From Methanofollis ethanolicus (lineage in GTDB: Archaea > Halobacteriota > Methanomicrobia > Methanomicrobiales > Methanofollaceae), in the NCBI RefSeq assembly GCF_001571385.1, contig NZ_BCNW01000001.1, forward strand, positions 1,922,001 to 1,986,000: a DNA stretch of 64,000 bases. Direction: 5' to 3'. The notes below the pieces were generated by a model. The model had not been told where the DNA came from and made no database searches. It saw only the letters and a program-made list of their open reading frames with translations. Positions within the stretch are counted from its first letter, which is position 1; each line of letters opens with the position of its first letter. Positions 18,884 to 27,741 of the stretch are shown piece after piece. Both the position numbers and the translations under genes were made by a program.

Positions 18884-19045
18884 CGCGGGCCTCCTTTAAT
18901 CATCGGACCAGAGCGACGAAGCTGGGGGCGCCCCCCGCGACCAAAAATGATCCTGAGCAAATACGGCGGGCCATCGACAGACCCCTCCACACTTTCAGCC
19001 CCCGCACAGCCCACCTTTATCGGACCTCCGCCCTGTTCTCTCTTC

Positions 19046-19186
19046 ATGCCATACACATCCGGCGACAGACCCGGCAAAGGAAGATACCTCTGCCTCGGGT
19101 GCGGAAAGGTCCTCACCCTCGACCACACCACCGAAACCCTCCCGCCGTGCCGCATCTGCAAAGGTGACGAGTACCAGAAGGAATGA
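19046..19186 (+). CDS. Small zinc-ribbon protein
   Basis: 46 residues. The sequence begins MPYTSGDRPGKGRYLCLGCG and continues to TLPPCRICKG, giving two CxxC pairs (C16/C19 and C35/C38) of a rubredoxin-like zinc ribbon. Short proteins of this form, with the GDRPGKG start, recur in archaea and bacteria. The longer open frame upstream is only antisense to the cas1 remnant; this ATG is the first that gives family-like sequence. Function unknown. A strong inverted repeat starts 13 bases after the stop. Confidence 0.7.
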   Translation: MPYTSGDRPGKGRYLCLGCGKVLTLDHTTETLPPCRICKGDEYQKE

Positions 19187-19199
19187 GCCGTTTCGCTGT

Positions 19200-19250
19200 G
19201 AGGGGATCACGGTGCTCATGTGTGCCGTGATACGAGCACATGATCCCCTC
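19200..19250 (+). repeat. Long imperfect inverted repeat
   Basis: GAGGGGATCA (19200-19209) pairs perfectly with TGATCCCCTC (19241-19250). Inside, TGCTC (19213-19217) can pair with GAGCA (19234-19238), and CACGG with CCGTG, giving alternative stems. It lies directly after the zinc-ribbon gene, so it may be that gene's terminator, a small structured RNA, or a relic of a mobile element end. Confidence 0.5.
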
Positions 19251-19606
19251 CCGCAATGGAGACAGATATGTGCGGATCACAGAACCCGGCGACCGCTCCC
19301 GCCCGGCAGGTACCGATACCGGCTGCCCTTTCCTATACACTGCTGCGGGAGGGGAGACTTTCCCTGCCCCCCCCCAAAAATTCGCGCCGATTTCCGCCGT
19401 TTTTCCCGCCCTTCTCCCCCTCGATCCCGGGCACTATCATATCCGAACCTCTGCCCCCACAAAACGCCCATCCAGGCCCTCCGAAATCGCGCAATTTCCT
19501 GCCGAATACGCACAACATCCTCAAAATGGGTGTCCCCCAAAAGGCGGCCATACCACCGTATTTTATGGGCAGAAGAGACGAAACAGAGGTCATAACGGCG
19601 AGATCA

Positions 19607-19630
19607 GGGAGGGGGAGTGGTCCCCCTCCC
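19607..19630 (+). repeat. 10-base perfect hairpin
   Basis: GGGAGGGGGA (19607-19616) and TCCCCCTCCC (19621-19630) form a perfect stem with the tetraloop GTGG. No T-run follows. Neighbouring genes are more than 250 bases away on both sides, so its owner is unclear. Confidence 0.45.
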
Positions 19631-19778
19631 GATGGTCTCCCCTCAGGCGAGGTCGTCCCCATATCCCCATCATGACGATATACCCGGGGTGAATCGGTCC
19701 CTGGAATGAGAACCCCTATCGCGACTTTGTGATCAGTGCGGGGTGCCGGTCGACCATATCCCGGCCAAACTATTTAGA

Positions 19779-19791
19779 ACATATTATATGT
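19779..19791 (+). promoter_or_regulatory. Palindrome in the promoter of the 19.9 kb operon
   Basis: ACATAT-T-ATATGT is a perfect 13-base palindrome in an AT-rich stretch about 107 bases before the start codon at 19898. It could be an operator for a dimeric regulator. TATA-like sequences surround it. Confidence 0.35.
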
Positions 19792-19897
19792 AAACAGATA
19801 AATTTCATACTATTATCGATTCGGGAGAATCTTTTGACCGGTTTGATACATTTTCACTTTCCTTAGTCAGCCTGAACTTCCGGGGTGTTAAACGACG

Positions 19898-20905
19898 ATG
19901 ACAACGAATGATAGGTTAAACGGAATTCGTGAGAAATGCAGAGACGCAGCGTCCGGTGCTGCCGATATGGCAACTGCAATGACCAACTCCGCATCGGCCA
20001 GTATCTCCACAGGTGTCAGAGAAATGCGCGAGAAATCGGCGTTATCTTCACAGAGAGGTGCGGATAACGGCGTTTCTTCTCGGGATGGAGATACCTACGC
20101 AGCGGCGGAAGCGGGCGAATGCGTGCTCTCCGGCGAGTTGTGTGTCTGCAGTGCGACGGACGACAGAGCGGAGATCACGATTACGCACTCTCCGGGCGAG
20201 GTTATGAAAAAGTGTGCGCAGACCAGAATCGACGGGTTCAAAGAGGCCCTGCACGACAGAAAACTGCTGACTGTTGCGGGAATCATGGCTCTAATCTGGC
20301 TGATCCTCTCCCTCCTCCCGGCAGTGGGGATTAATCCTGCACCTGTCCAGTCCCTCTCCTTTGTGACCTTTGCGCAGGGAGGACTGACCGGCGGCATTCC
20401 CGGATTTATCGGCGGCCTCGTCGGGAAAGGCCTGATCGCCTACTTCGTGACGCTCATCATCGTCGGAGGGATCTCCGGGGACGAGATCTTTTCGGGCATC
20501 CGCTCTCTTTTTGCACACTTCTCCGGAGGGAAATGGGATCTGGCATCTGTTTCGCCCCTTCTCATCGGCGGCGGGGCAGCGCTTTTCATCTACAACTTCC
20601 TGGCCGGAACATCGACGATCCTGAACTGCATGGTGGGTGTCGTTGCGTTTCTCATCGCAACCCGTTCGCTGATGACCAGGTCGGGCTGCGTACGAAAAGT
20701 CTTTGCTGCGGTCTTTGCCCGGGACGGCAAGACCGATTCCGGACATCTTACGAGAGTCATGGCAGGATGGGCAGGAGGATTTGCTCTCGGCGTTGTCCTC
20801 TCGGTCGTGGGCGGCTATATCTGCTACATTGCCGGATTCATCTTTCTGGTCGTCGGCGTCCTTCTCATGTATGCCGGTGAAAGGAAGGGAGGTGTTGCGG
20901 CATGA
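19898..20905 (+). CDS. Multi-pass membrane protein of unknown function
   Basis: 335 residues. The first 120 are polar, with Ala/Ser/Thr-rich helical sequence, and the rest has about six hydrophobic segments, for example TVAGIMALIWLILSLLPAVG, YFVTLIIVGGI and VAFLIATRSLM, ending with a Gly/Val-rich pair (GFALGVVLSVVGGYICYIAG; FLVVGVLLMYAGE). The architecture recalls YIP1-like membrane domains, but no signature is certain. It overlaps the 1057-residue secreted protein by four bases, so the two are surely co-translated and probably act together at the membrane. Confidence 0.65.
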   Translation: MTTNDRLNGIREKCRDAASGAADMATAMTNSASASISTGVREMREKSALSSQRGADNGVSSRDGDTYAAAEAGECVLSGELCVCSATDDRAEITITHSPGEVMKKCAQTRIDGFKEALHDRKLLTVAGIMALIWLILSLLPAVGINPAPVQSLSFVTFAQGGLTGGIPGFIGGLVGKGLIAYFVTLIIVGGISGDEIFSGIRSLFAHFSGGKWDLASVSPLLIGGGAALFIYNFLAGTSTILNCMVGVVAFLIATRSLMTRSGCVRKVFAAVFARDGKTDSGHLTRVMAGWAGGFALGVVLSVVGGYICYIAGFIFLVVGVLLMYAGERKGGVAA

Positions 20906-23900
20906 GGCTGACGGCACACATTCTGGTCGTCATCTGTGCGGTCGCACTCCTCTCCGGGACCGCGGCTGCAAGCTATTCGCTCAGCGATACGAACGCGTAC
21001 GACTACAAACTGGCCCCCAAGTACGTCCACAGCATGGAAGGAGACGAATATGTTGTCGAAATGCCGATTGAAGTCTACAAGAAAGGGACAGACAAGCTTC
21101 TTGCAACCGAGAACACTCTGCTGATCGTCGGCAACCTGGGAAAGATCGAACCCCAGGCCGGGAGGGTGGATGTCTCGAGTCTCCCAAAAGACGTCTCCAA
21201 GTACACATACGGCGACCTTTCCGTCGATGAAGTGCAGGGCACGGGCAAAGTTACCGGCAGCCAGTATATCATAACGAACTTCGGTCTCAATCAGAAATAC
21301 AAAACCGTCAGCGACTTTGCGTCGTATCTTAAGACAGACCTGCAAAATTCGGTGAAAGGCTCCAGCGCGAAGATAGAGTACGTCGACAAAACGATAAACG
21401 GGCATCGCGTTGTCGGGGTGCTCGAGATAAGGGACGACACCAACTGGAAGGCCGGAGGGATACGGACAGACAACCACCGGAGCAATACCTTCACCTACTA
21501 CGTCATCAGGGAAGATTTCTATCCGGCGGGTTCGGGGCTTGCTTACTTTAAAATAAACGGCAATTTCGACTACACCCACACGATGGGCAGAGTGCTGTCG
21601 AGTTATCCCTATCCTTCTGAGAGTCAGGTGAACACAGCAATCTCCGAGATGGACAGGGCGCTTGCCGACGCGATGACGTTCCTGGACTCAGTCGTCAACG
21701 ACGCGGCAAACGCAAAAGCAAAGCTCATTGTCGGGAACTATGACGAGGTTTTCGGCGGCTACGGGGCCGGCACGTTTTCCCTTAACACTCCTGCGGGAGG
21801 TGCCGGCGAGACCGACTACGGCATACCGCTCGTGGTCGTCGCCGGGATCTTCTCCGCGGGCGCCGCCCTTGCAGGCGCTGCAGCCGCGGCAGGCGGTCAG
21901 GGGAGCAGTGAGACGGAGCGCACAAGCACCTACAAAATGCGGGTCCGAAAAGACTTCGGCGACATCATCGTCCGCGGCGAGAAACCCGAGACACTCTATG
22001 CCCAGATGGTCGAGACCACGGCAGAGGGAGAGGTGATCGAAAGAGACGACCTCACCGCGGCATTATCGATAACCTCCGGAGGCGGGCTTCGTGTCGAAGA
22101 CCAGACGCTCACCGGCGGCTATATGGCGGCTTCCGTCTCCGCGGACGAATACGAGCAGGCCGAAGAGGGTATCGTCAGGGTATCGTACACCGGAAAAGGC
22201 GGATCTTTTACGAACAACATCCATTTCCACATAATCGGAGAACCGACGCTCAGATTCCCCGAACAGGGGAAGTCCATGGACATGCGGCTGAACGTCCTCT
22301 ACGGCGACGGGAAGACATACGACGTCGAGGTCGAACTCGTCGACTTCCTGGAGCCGCCGAAGGATATCACGATCACGCAGCTCGACGAGGCGCCGCTTTC
22401 GAGTTCCCTGGAAAAGGTCGACGAGACGCACTACACGGCAAAGATCGTCAACACGAGTCCCCTCCCCGAGGTGGGCGCCCAGGTACAGAGTTTCATTGTA
22501 CGGGTCATCGCCACCCGCGCCGACGACGAGACTGTCGAAGAGAGCTTCACGGTAAACTTCTACCCCGAAGGCATCAGCGTCACCGGTGTCGTCTACGATA
22601 AAGAAGGGCATGCGCAGTTTGCGGCGTACGACGACCAGGACACGGAAGAAGACGACGTTGCAAAAACGAGTTTTGCTGTCAATCTCGCCGTCAGGACGAC
22701 TGAGAACGGCAAAGACGTGGTAAAACTCCTGGAAGGAGCGGAGTACACGCCCGAGTTCGGCGAGATGAAGGGGACGGAGCAGCGGACTGAGGTCCTTGTC
22801 AGGAAGTTCAAATACGCCATTGAAAAGAGGCAGGACAACACCGACAAGACGTACCTCTTCGTTCCGTCCCAGCAGATCGGTGAGGCGAAGAACAACCCCT
22901 ATTACCTGACCCTCCCGATCGCCTGCGAGTACGGCGACACGACCTATGAACTCGATCTTCCGGTCCGCCTTATCGGAGACCAGCTTGGAGTACGCAGCGA
23001 CCGCGAGACCGAACTTGCCCTCCTGAAGAAGAGGATCCAGAAGTTCGGCATCAATGCCGATGTCGCCCTTTTCCTCAGAGAAAACGCAAAGGACCTCTCT
23101 GCCGACGAGCTTCGCCTGATCAGCAAGAAGATCGTCTACGACTCGATCGTGTACCACACGCAGGAATCGGCAGACTTCATGCAGACTGCCAGTTCCATGG
23201 ACAGCTGGATTACCTATCTCTCCATCGTCAAATGGTTCGGCGACCAGGCGTTCTCGTACCTTGCAACCGTCTATACGGGGGCGGCAGGCGAGGCGATTCT
23301 CACGCCGACGAAGGAGCTCACCGTCGAACTGATCGGCGAGCTCTCGGCCGACCTCTTCATGGGCAACGGGGTGAACTGGAAAGAGGTAAAGGTGGGCCAG
23401 CATATCTCCGAGATGATCGAGAACTACACCAAGTCGTGCTTCGAGGATATCCAGAAGGCGAATCCGAAGAAACTCGCCCAGGTTATCGCGGGGCTCTGCG
23501 TCTTCAACCTGGTGCGCCACTACACCTTCGATCTCGACGAGAACGGGAAACGCAGCCTGTATAATGCGATTGTCTCATCGTTCTCCGACATCTCGCTTGA
23601 GTTCTTCAAGAACAAGTTCGGAGGCTTCCTCAAGGACAAGATCAACGACCCGTCGTCCGGCGTCTCCAGACTCCTGAACTCGTCGGCGGCCAGGATGCTC
23701 GAGGACCTGATGCCCGAGGGCAAACTCTCGGTTCCGGGCGTGAACACCCTCATGGAGGATGCAATGGTGGGCAAAGCCCTCCAGAAGTACGTGGAGGAGG
23801 TGTTCGGTTTCGGTGCGTCGTATGTGACGCAGACGGCGGGCAAACTTGCTGCCGAGACCCTCTTCGTCAAGGTGACGGTAGGAGTCCCTGATTCGGACAG

Positions 23901-24075
23901 GGAGATCGACTGGTATGTCGTCGTGGACCCGGTCAAGGCGGCCGACAAGCTCTTCGAGTACATCTTCACGTCGCTCTACGAGTCCTTCCCGTTCCCGACT
24001 GCGGAGAAGGGAGTCGCCTGCGACCCGCGTGACCCCATCTACATGAACCCGGAGAACAACCAGAAGATCGGATGA
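20902..24075 (+). CDS. Large exported, membrane-anchored protein of unknown function
   Basis: 1057 residues, start ATG overlapping the preceding stop (ATGA). A signal peptide covers about residues 1-23 (HILVVICAVALLSGTAAAS). Residues 24-300 form a mixed domain with many Lys/Asp/Tyr; a hydrophobic Ala/Gly-rich segment at about 306-335 may span the membrane. Residues 345-680 look like tandem beta-sandwich domains (IVRVSYTGKGGSF; FIVRVIATRADDETVEESF). The C-terminal third, from about 690, is helical. I do not recognise a family. The pairing with a membrane protein suggests a surface complex. Confidence 0.65.
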   Translation: MRLTAHILVVICAVALLSGTAAASYSLSDTNAYDYKLAPKYVHSMEGDEYVVEMPIEVYKKGTDKLLATENTLLIVGNLGKIEPQAGRVDVSSLPKDVSKYTYGDLSVDEVQGTGKVTGSQYIITNFGLNQKYKTVSDFASYLKTDLQNSVKGSSAKIEYVDKTINGHRVVGVLEIRDDTNWKAGGIRTDNHRSNTFTYYVIREDFYPAGSGLAYFKINGNFDYTHTMGRVLSSYPYPSESQVNTAISEMDRALADAMTFLDSVVNDAANAKAKLIVGNYDEVFGGYGAGTFSLNTPAGGAGETDYGIPLVVVAGIFSAGAALAGAAAAAGGQGSSETERTSTYKMRVRKDFGDIIVRGEKPETLYAQMVETTAEGEVIERDDLTAALSITSGGGLRVEDQTLTGGYMAASVSADEYEQAEEGIVRVSYTGKGGSFTNNIHFHIIGEPTLRFPEQGKSMDMRLNVLYGDGKTYDVEVELVDFLEPPKDITITQLDEAPLSSSLEKVDETHYTAKIVNTSPLPEVGAQVQSFIVRVIATRADDETVEESFTVNFYPEGISVTGVVYDKEGHAQFAAYDDQDTEEDDVAKTSFAVNLAVRTTENGKDVVKLLEGAEYTPEFGEMKGTEQRTEVLVRKFKYAIEKRQDNTDKTYLFVPSQQIGEAKNNPYYLTLPIACEYGDTTYELDLPVRLIGDQLGVRSDRETELALLKKRIQKFGINADVALFLRENAKDLSADELRLISKKIVYDSIVYHTQESADFMQTASSMDSWITYLSIVKWFGDQAFSYLATVYTGAAGEAILTPTKELTVELIGELSADLFMGNGVNWKEVKVGQHISEMIENYTKSCFEDIQKANPKKLAQVIAGLCVFNLVRHYTFDLDENGKRSLYNAIVSSFSDISLEFFKNKFGGFLKDKINDPSSGVSRLLNSSAARMLEDLMPEGKLSVPGVNTLMEDAMVGKALQKYVEEVFGFGASYVTQTAGKLAAETLFVKVTVGVPDSDREIDWYVVVDPVKAADKLFEYIFTSLYESFPFPTAEKGVACDPRDPIYMNPENNQKIG

Positions 24076-24408
24076 TCCTCTTCCCCTCTATTTTGCGAGT
24101 CTCACGGCTATTCATCGCCGAACGGATCAGAACTCCAACGACGACGCTACAGCATGATACAATGGTGCTAGAACGGATCACATACCTGGACGGTTATGAT
24201 ACACCCGATAGCAGCACTCCGTTTCTGGTGCTGGACTCGTACCTATCATATAGATGTGTGGAGCAGACACCCGCATGTGTGTGAGACTCCCTTCCCGGCA
24301 GATCGAAACATATCGACTCTGGGCCGTGGAGCATGATTTCGGCGACATTGAAGAAAGAATATATACAATGGTCATTACTGAACCGGCTGAAGACAGGGGT
24401 GAACGGAT
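24076..24408 (+). promoter_or_regulatory. Intergenic region with promoter for the 24.4 kb operon
   Basis: 333 bases with no convincing gene. GAATATATACA near 24356-24366 is a TATA box candidate about 45 bases before the ATG at 24409, and AGGGGTGA just upstream of the ATG may serve as ribosome-binding site. The short word GAACGGATCA occurs twice (about 24120 and 24171), which may be chance. Confidence 0.4.
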
Positions 24409-25113
24409 ATGCCGAAACTGCTCGACACAGTCTCCGAAAAACCGGTCATCCCGCCCGGGCATTCGATCAAAGCACCCCGCTCTGCAGCGATCGCCGGCAT
24501 CATTTTTGCCGTCCTGTACGGTTCATCCCTGGTACTCATGGTCCTCTCGATCCCTCCCTATGCTCTCGCCGATTATGAATGGGTGCGAACTCACGCAAAA
24601 ACGGTTGAATTTGCACTGATCATGGTCCCGTTCTCCGGGATCGCCTTTCTCTGGTTCATCGGCGTGATCCGGGATCAACTCGGCGATGTCGAGGACCGGT
24701 TCTTCTCCACGGTATTCCTTGGTGGCGGCCTTCTCTTCCTGACCCTCACGTTTATCGCAGCGGCATTCGTGGGAGGGCTTCTGAGCAGTTATGCCCTCCT
24801 TTCGAGCACCGTGATAGAGAGCGGCGTCTTCCTCTATGGCAGGACGATGATCTATCAGGTTCTCAACCTCTACGCCATCCGCATGGCGGGCGTGTTCATG
24901 ATCTCCCTGGGGACGATCTGGCTCCGCACCGGGGTGATGCACCGCGCCTGGGCTCTCGTAACCTATGCGCTGGCCCTGGTGCTGCTGCTGAGCATCGGTT
25001 TCTCCCTGTGGGTGCTCCTGATCTTCCCGGCATGGGTGCTGGCTGTCAGCGTCCACCTGCTCGTCCTGAACCTCCGCAATCCGCCCGATGCGGTAAACGG
25101 CGAGGTGCACTAA
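24409..25113 (+). CDS. Membrane protein, about five transmembrane segments
   Basis: 234 residues. After a 24-residue polar N-terminus come hydrophobic segments AAIAGIIFAVLYGSSLVLMV, FALIMVPFSGIAFLWFIGVI, GGGLLFLTLTFIAAAFVGG, a segment near VLNLYAIRMAGVFMISLG and VTYALALVLLLSIGFSLWVL. The loop after the second segment (RDQLGDVEDRFFSTVFLGG) resembles unannotated membrane proteins found in many bacteria and archaea. Function unknown. It is 13 bases from the DUF2254 gene and probably co-transcribed with it. Confidence 0.65.
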   Translation: MPKLLDTVSEKPVIPPGHSIKAPRSAAIAGIIFAVLYGSSLVLMVLSIPPYALADYEWVRTHAKTVEFALIMVPFSGIAFLWFIGVIRDQLGDVEDRFFSTVFLGGGLLFLTLTFIAAAFVGGLLSSYALLSSTVIESGVFLYGRTMIYQVLNLYAIRMAGVFMISLGTIWLRTGVMHRAWALVTYALALVLLLSIGFSLWVLLIFPAWVLAVSVHLLVLNLRNPPDAVNGEVH

Positions 25114-25126
25114 ACGCTGGTGCCGC

Positions 25127-26452
25127 ATGAGCAACGCGAAGATACGGCGGGCCCGGATCCGGTACACCCGGGATCGGATACGGGTGAATTTCTGGTTCAC
25201 TCCCCTGCTGATGTCGGCAGGCGCGATCATCCTCGCCGGGATCCTGCTCTGGGTGGACGCCCGTATCCCCTATGACTTTACTGCGATCAGCCGTCTCGTC
25301 CTGAAGGGCGGCGTTTCCGAGACACGCATGTTCCTGATCAACCTGGGCACGACCATTCTCCTCACCGCAGGCGTGGTCTTCACCCTGCTCACTCTGCCGC
25401 TCTCCACGATGGCGTCCCAGTACGGCTCCCGATTGATCCGGCTTTTCATGGGCGATCGCACGACGCAGTTCGTCCTGGGCATGTTCGTGAGCACGGTCGT
25501 CTACTGCTGGGCCGTCGCCGAGTCTCTTCCTCTGGAGGAGGAAGGCTGGCAGATCCCGCAGCTCACCCTGACCGCAGCGGTGCTCCTGCTGCTCGTATCC
25601 TTCGCCTCATTGATCCTGCTCGCCCAGCATCTCAGCACCATGATCCAGGCTCCCACGATCGTGGGGAAGGCAGGAACGGAGCTGCAGGACGCGATCTGCT
25701 CCCTGGCTCAGGAAGAGCCGTGGAGCGGGCCGGACGGGGGATCGCCGGATCTCATGGCGGAGGCCGGCGGCCACCCGGTACGGGCGATGAAGGCAGGCTA
25801 TATCCGGTTCATCGATCACGACCACCTTCTGGCGGTTGCGAACGGGAAGGACGCCGTCATCGAACTGCGGATAAAGACCGGCCACTTCGTCGGGCGCGGG
25901 GTCGTCCTTGCCCTCGTCCGGCGAGCCGGAAAGGTGGACACGGGGCTCGATAGAGAGGTGCAGCACGCTATCCACATCGGAGACCAGCGTTCGCCCGCGC
26001 AGGACGTCGTCTATGCCGTCACCCTGCTCACGGAGACTGCGCTGCGGGCGATGTCGGACAACGATTCCTACACGGCGATGATGTGTCTGGATTATCTCGG
26101 CGAAGGCCTGGCACTGTACCTCAGGCAGGGCGAACCGACCTCCCGCTATCATGACCGTTACGGCCGTCTCCGCCTCGTGACCGAGCCCGTGACCTTTGGC
26201 GAACTCGTCAGCGAGTCCTTCGACACCCTCCGGCATGCAGGGCGGGACAGCGCCCCGGTTCTCCGTCACATGCTCGACGTGATTGCGGCTGTCGGCACGG
26301 AGGTCACCTCCCCCGGCCCCTGCCAGACCCTACGCCGCCAGGTCTCACTCATCCGGGATGAGGTTCGGACGAGCAGCCTGATCGACGAGGACCGGCGCTC
26401 GATCTGCCGGAACGCTGACCTCGTGGAGGCGGCACTGCCATGTGCGGGGTGA
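25127..26452 (+). CDS. DUF2254-family membrane protein
   Basis: 441 residues. The N-terminal half has four hydrophobic segments and the DUF2254 hallmark ASQYGSRLIRLFMGDRTTQFVLGMF; the C-terminal half is soluble, beginning about residue 190 with a conserved GYIRFIDHD region. Members of this family are predicted inner-membrane proteins of unknown role, often near ion channels. Here it stands between another membrane protein and an MscS channel, which suggests a function in envelope or osmotic stress. Start ATG follows a gap of 13 bases. Confidence 0.8.
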   Translation: MSNAKIRRARIRYTRDRIRVNFWFTPLLMSAGAIILAGILLWVDARIPYDFTAISRLVLKGGVSETRMFLINLGTTILLTAGVVFTLLTLPLSTMASQYGSRLIRLFMGDRTTQFVLGMFVSTVVYCWAVAESLPLEEEGWQIPQLTLTAAVLLLLVSFASLILLAQHLSTMIQAPTIVGKAGTELQDAICSLAQEEPWSGPDGGSPDLMAEAGGHPVRAMKAGYIRFIDHDHLLAVANGKDAVIELRIKTGHFVGRGVVLALVRRAGKVDTGLDREVQHAIHIGDQRSPAQDVVYAVTLLTETALRAMSDNDSYTAMMCLDYLGEGLALYLRQGEPTSRYHDRYGRLRLVTEPVTFGELVSESFDTLRHAGRDSAPVLRHMLDVIAAVGTEVTSPGPCQTLRRQVSLIRDEVRTSSLIDEDRRSICRNADLVEAALPCAG

Positions 26453-26501
26453 TACCAGACGCCAGAGCCACGATCGGGAACGAGCCGGAGGGACGATTGA
26501 G

Positions 26502-27581
26502 ATGAACGTGACTCCAGACTCTATCACAGGTGTCGGTGCCCAGCTGGCAGAAGCCTTTATCATTCTTTTCGTGACCGGCGTCGCCGTCGTCGCCGCCCGG
26601 GTCATTATGCGTCGGTGGTTCTGGCCGGCGCTCCGAAAACCGCGTCTGGCACCGAGCCGGCAGATGCTCTCGCTTATCGAACGGTTCGTCTATCTGTTCA
26701 TCATTATCTTCGGCCTGCACCAGGTCTTCCGGGTCGTCGCACCGGATCTTCTCTTCTTCGAATCTATCTTCTTCCTCCTCTACTGGGTCCTGGGAATGTA
26801 CTTTGCGGTACGCCTCATCTCTGCCACTGCCGATTGGTACCTGGGCACACTCGCTCCCGGGTTCGAGGGAACGACCCACGAGAAAGTCGTGCCTCCCATA
26901 AAATACATCCTGTATATCATCATCTTCGCACTGGCCTTCATCATCCTCATGGACTTCTTCGGGATCACCGGGACAGCCCTCACGACGAGCCTCGCCGCAC
27001 TCGGCGTGACGACGCTGGTCGTGGGACTTGCCGCCGAGAACATCATCAACGACGTCATCACCGGACTCGTGATCAGAGTCGACCAGCCCTTCCGGCCGGG
27101 CGACCGTATCGAGATCCAGGAACTGAACACCTGGGGCGATGTCCAGGAGGTCGGCTGGCGGTCAACGCGAATCCTCACCCGGGATAAACGTATGGTCACG
27201 ATCCCCAACTCTCTCATCGGCAAGAACCTCGTCACGAACTACTCTATCCCCAACACGTTCTTTCGGGTCGAAACGGACGTGGCCGTGGCATATGGTGCGG
27301 ATATCGAATCCGTCCGGCAGATGATACGGGAGGCCGTGGAGGAGCAGGACTGGGTGGTGAGGGATAGGCCGATTCAGGTGCTGCTATGGGAGTTCCGGGA
27401 GACCGGGGTGCTGATCCGGGCCAGGTGCTGGATAGAGGACTACGTCGATACCCGGATCGTGGTGGACCAGTTAAACACGGCGATCTACAGGCGGATATTC
27501 GAGAGAGGCGTCATCTCAGGGCCGGCATCGGATATCGTCCTCCATACGCCGGAGGGCGAAGAGAAGAGAATAAACGAGTGA
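26502..27581 (+). CDS. MscS-family mechanosensitive ion channel
   Basis: 359 residues from the ATG at 26502, preceded by GGAGGG at about 26487; an in-frame start 20 codons upstream overlaps the preceding gene and looks spurious. Hydrophobic segments at about 10-35, 60-80, 85-105 and 140-165 lead into the pore helix region (TSLAALGVTTLVVGLAAENIIN), then the MscS beta domain with PFRPGDRIEIQ and GDVQEVGWRSTRIL, and the alpha/beta C-terminal vestibule domain. Such channels open on membrane tension to release solutes in hypo-osmotic shock. Last gene of the three-gene membrane operon. Confidence 0.92.
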   Translation: MNVTPDSITGVGAQLAEAFIILFVTGVAVVAARVIMRRWFWPALRKPRLAPSRQMLSLIERFVYLFIIIFGLHQVFRVVAPDLLFFESIFFLLYWVLGMYFAVRLISATADWYLGTLAPGFEGTTHEKVVPPIKYILYIIIFALAFIILMDFFGITGTALTTSLAALGVTTLVVGLAAENIINDVITGLVIRVDQPFRPGDRIEIQELNTWGDVQEVGWRSTRILTRDKRMVTIPNSLIGKNLVTNYSIPNTFFRVETDVAVAYGADIESVRQMIREAVEEQDWVVRDRPIQVLLWEFRETGVLIRARCWIEDYVDTRIVVDQLNTAIYRRIFERGVISGPASDIVLHTPEGEEKRINE

Positions 27582-27741
27582 TCATCCCATCCCGGCGGAT
27601 ACGATCTCATCGATTCAGAGGAGGAAACACGGTCATCGGCCCCGGGCCGGCAATCGGTAGCCGGGGCATGGATACACTGACGCGGTTCCTTCTTTCCTCA
27701 GCCAGACGTGCGGGAACTCCCGGCCGCATGAAAAAAGGAAT

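Larger units (their letters stand above)
19187..19897 (+). other. Intergenic region with three palindromic structures
   Basis: 711 bases without a convincing gene; the open frames here are low-complexity, Arg/Pro-rich and overlap each other on both strands. The region contains the inverted repeats listed separately at 19200-19250, 19607-19630 and 19779-19791, plus an AT-rich stretch from 19765 that should hold the promoter of the 19.9-24.1 kb gene pair. Confidence 0.6.

Noticed and set aside
18428-19045. Upstream extension of the zinc-ribbon frame
   Set aside because: This part is antisense to the cas1 remnant and has no likeness to zinc-ribbon proteins.
22063-23520. Minus-strand frame of 485 codons
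   Set aside because: Antisense to the 1057-residue exported protein, which has a signal peptide and a start coupled to the gene before it.
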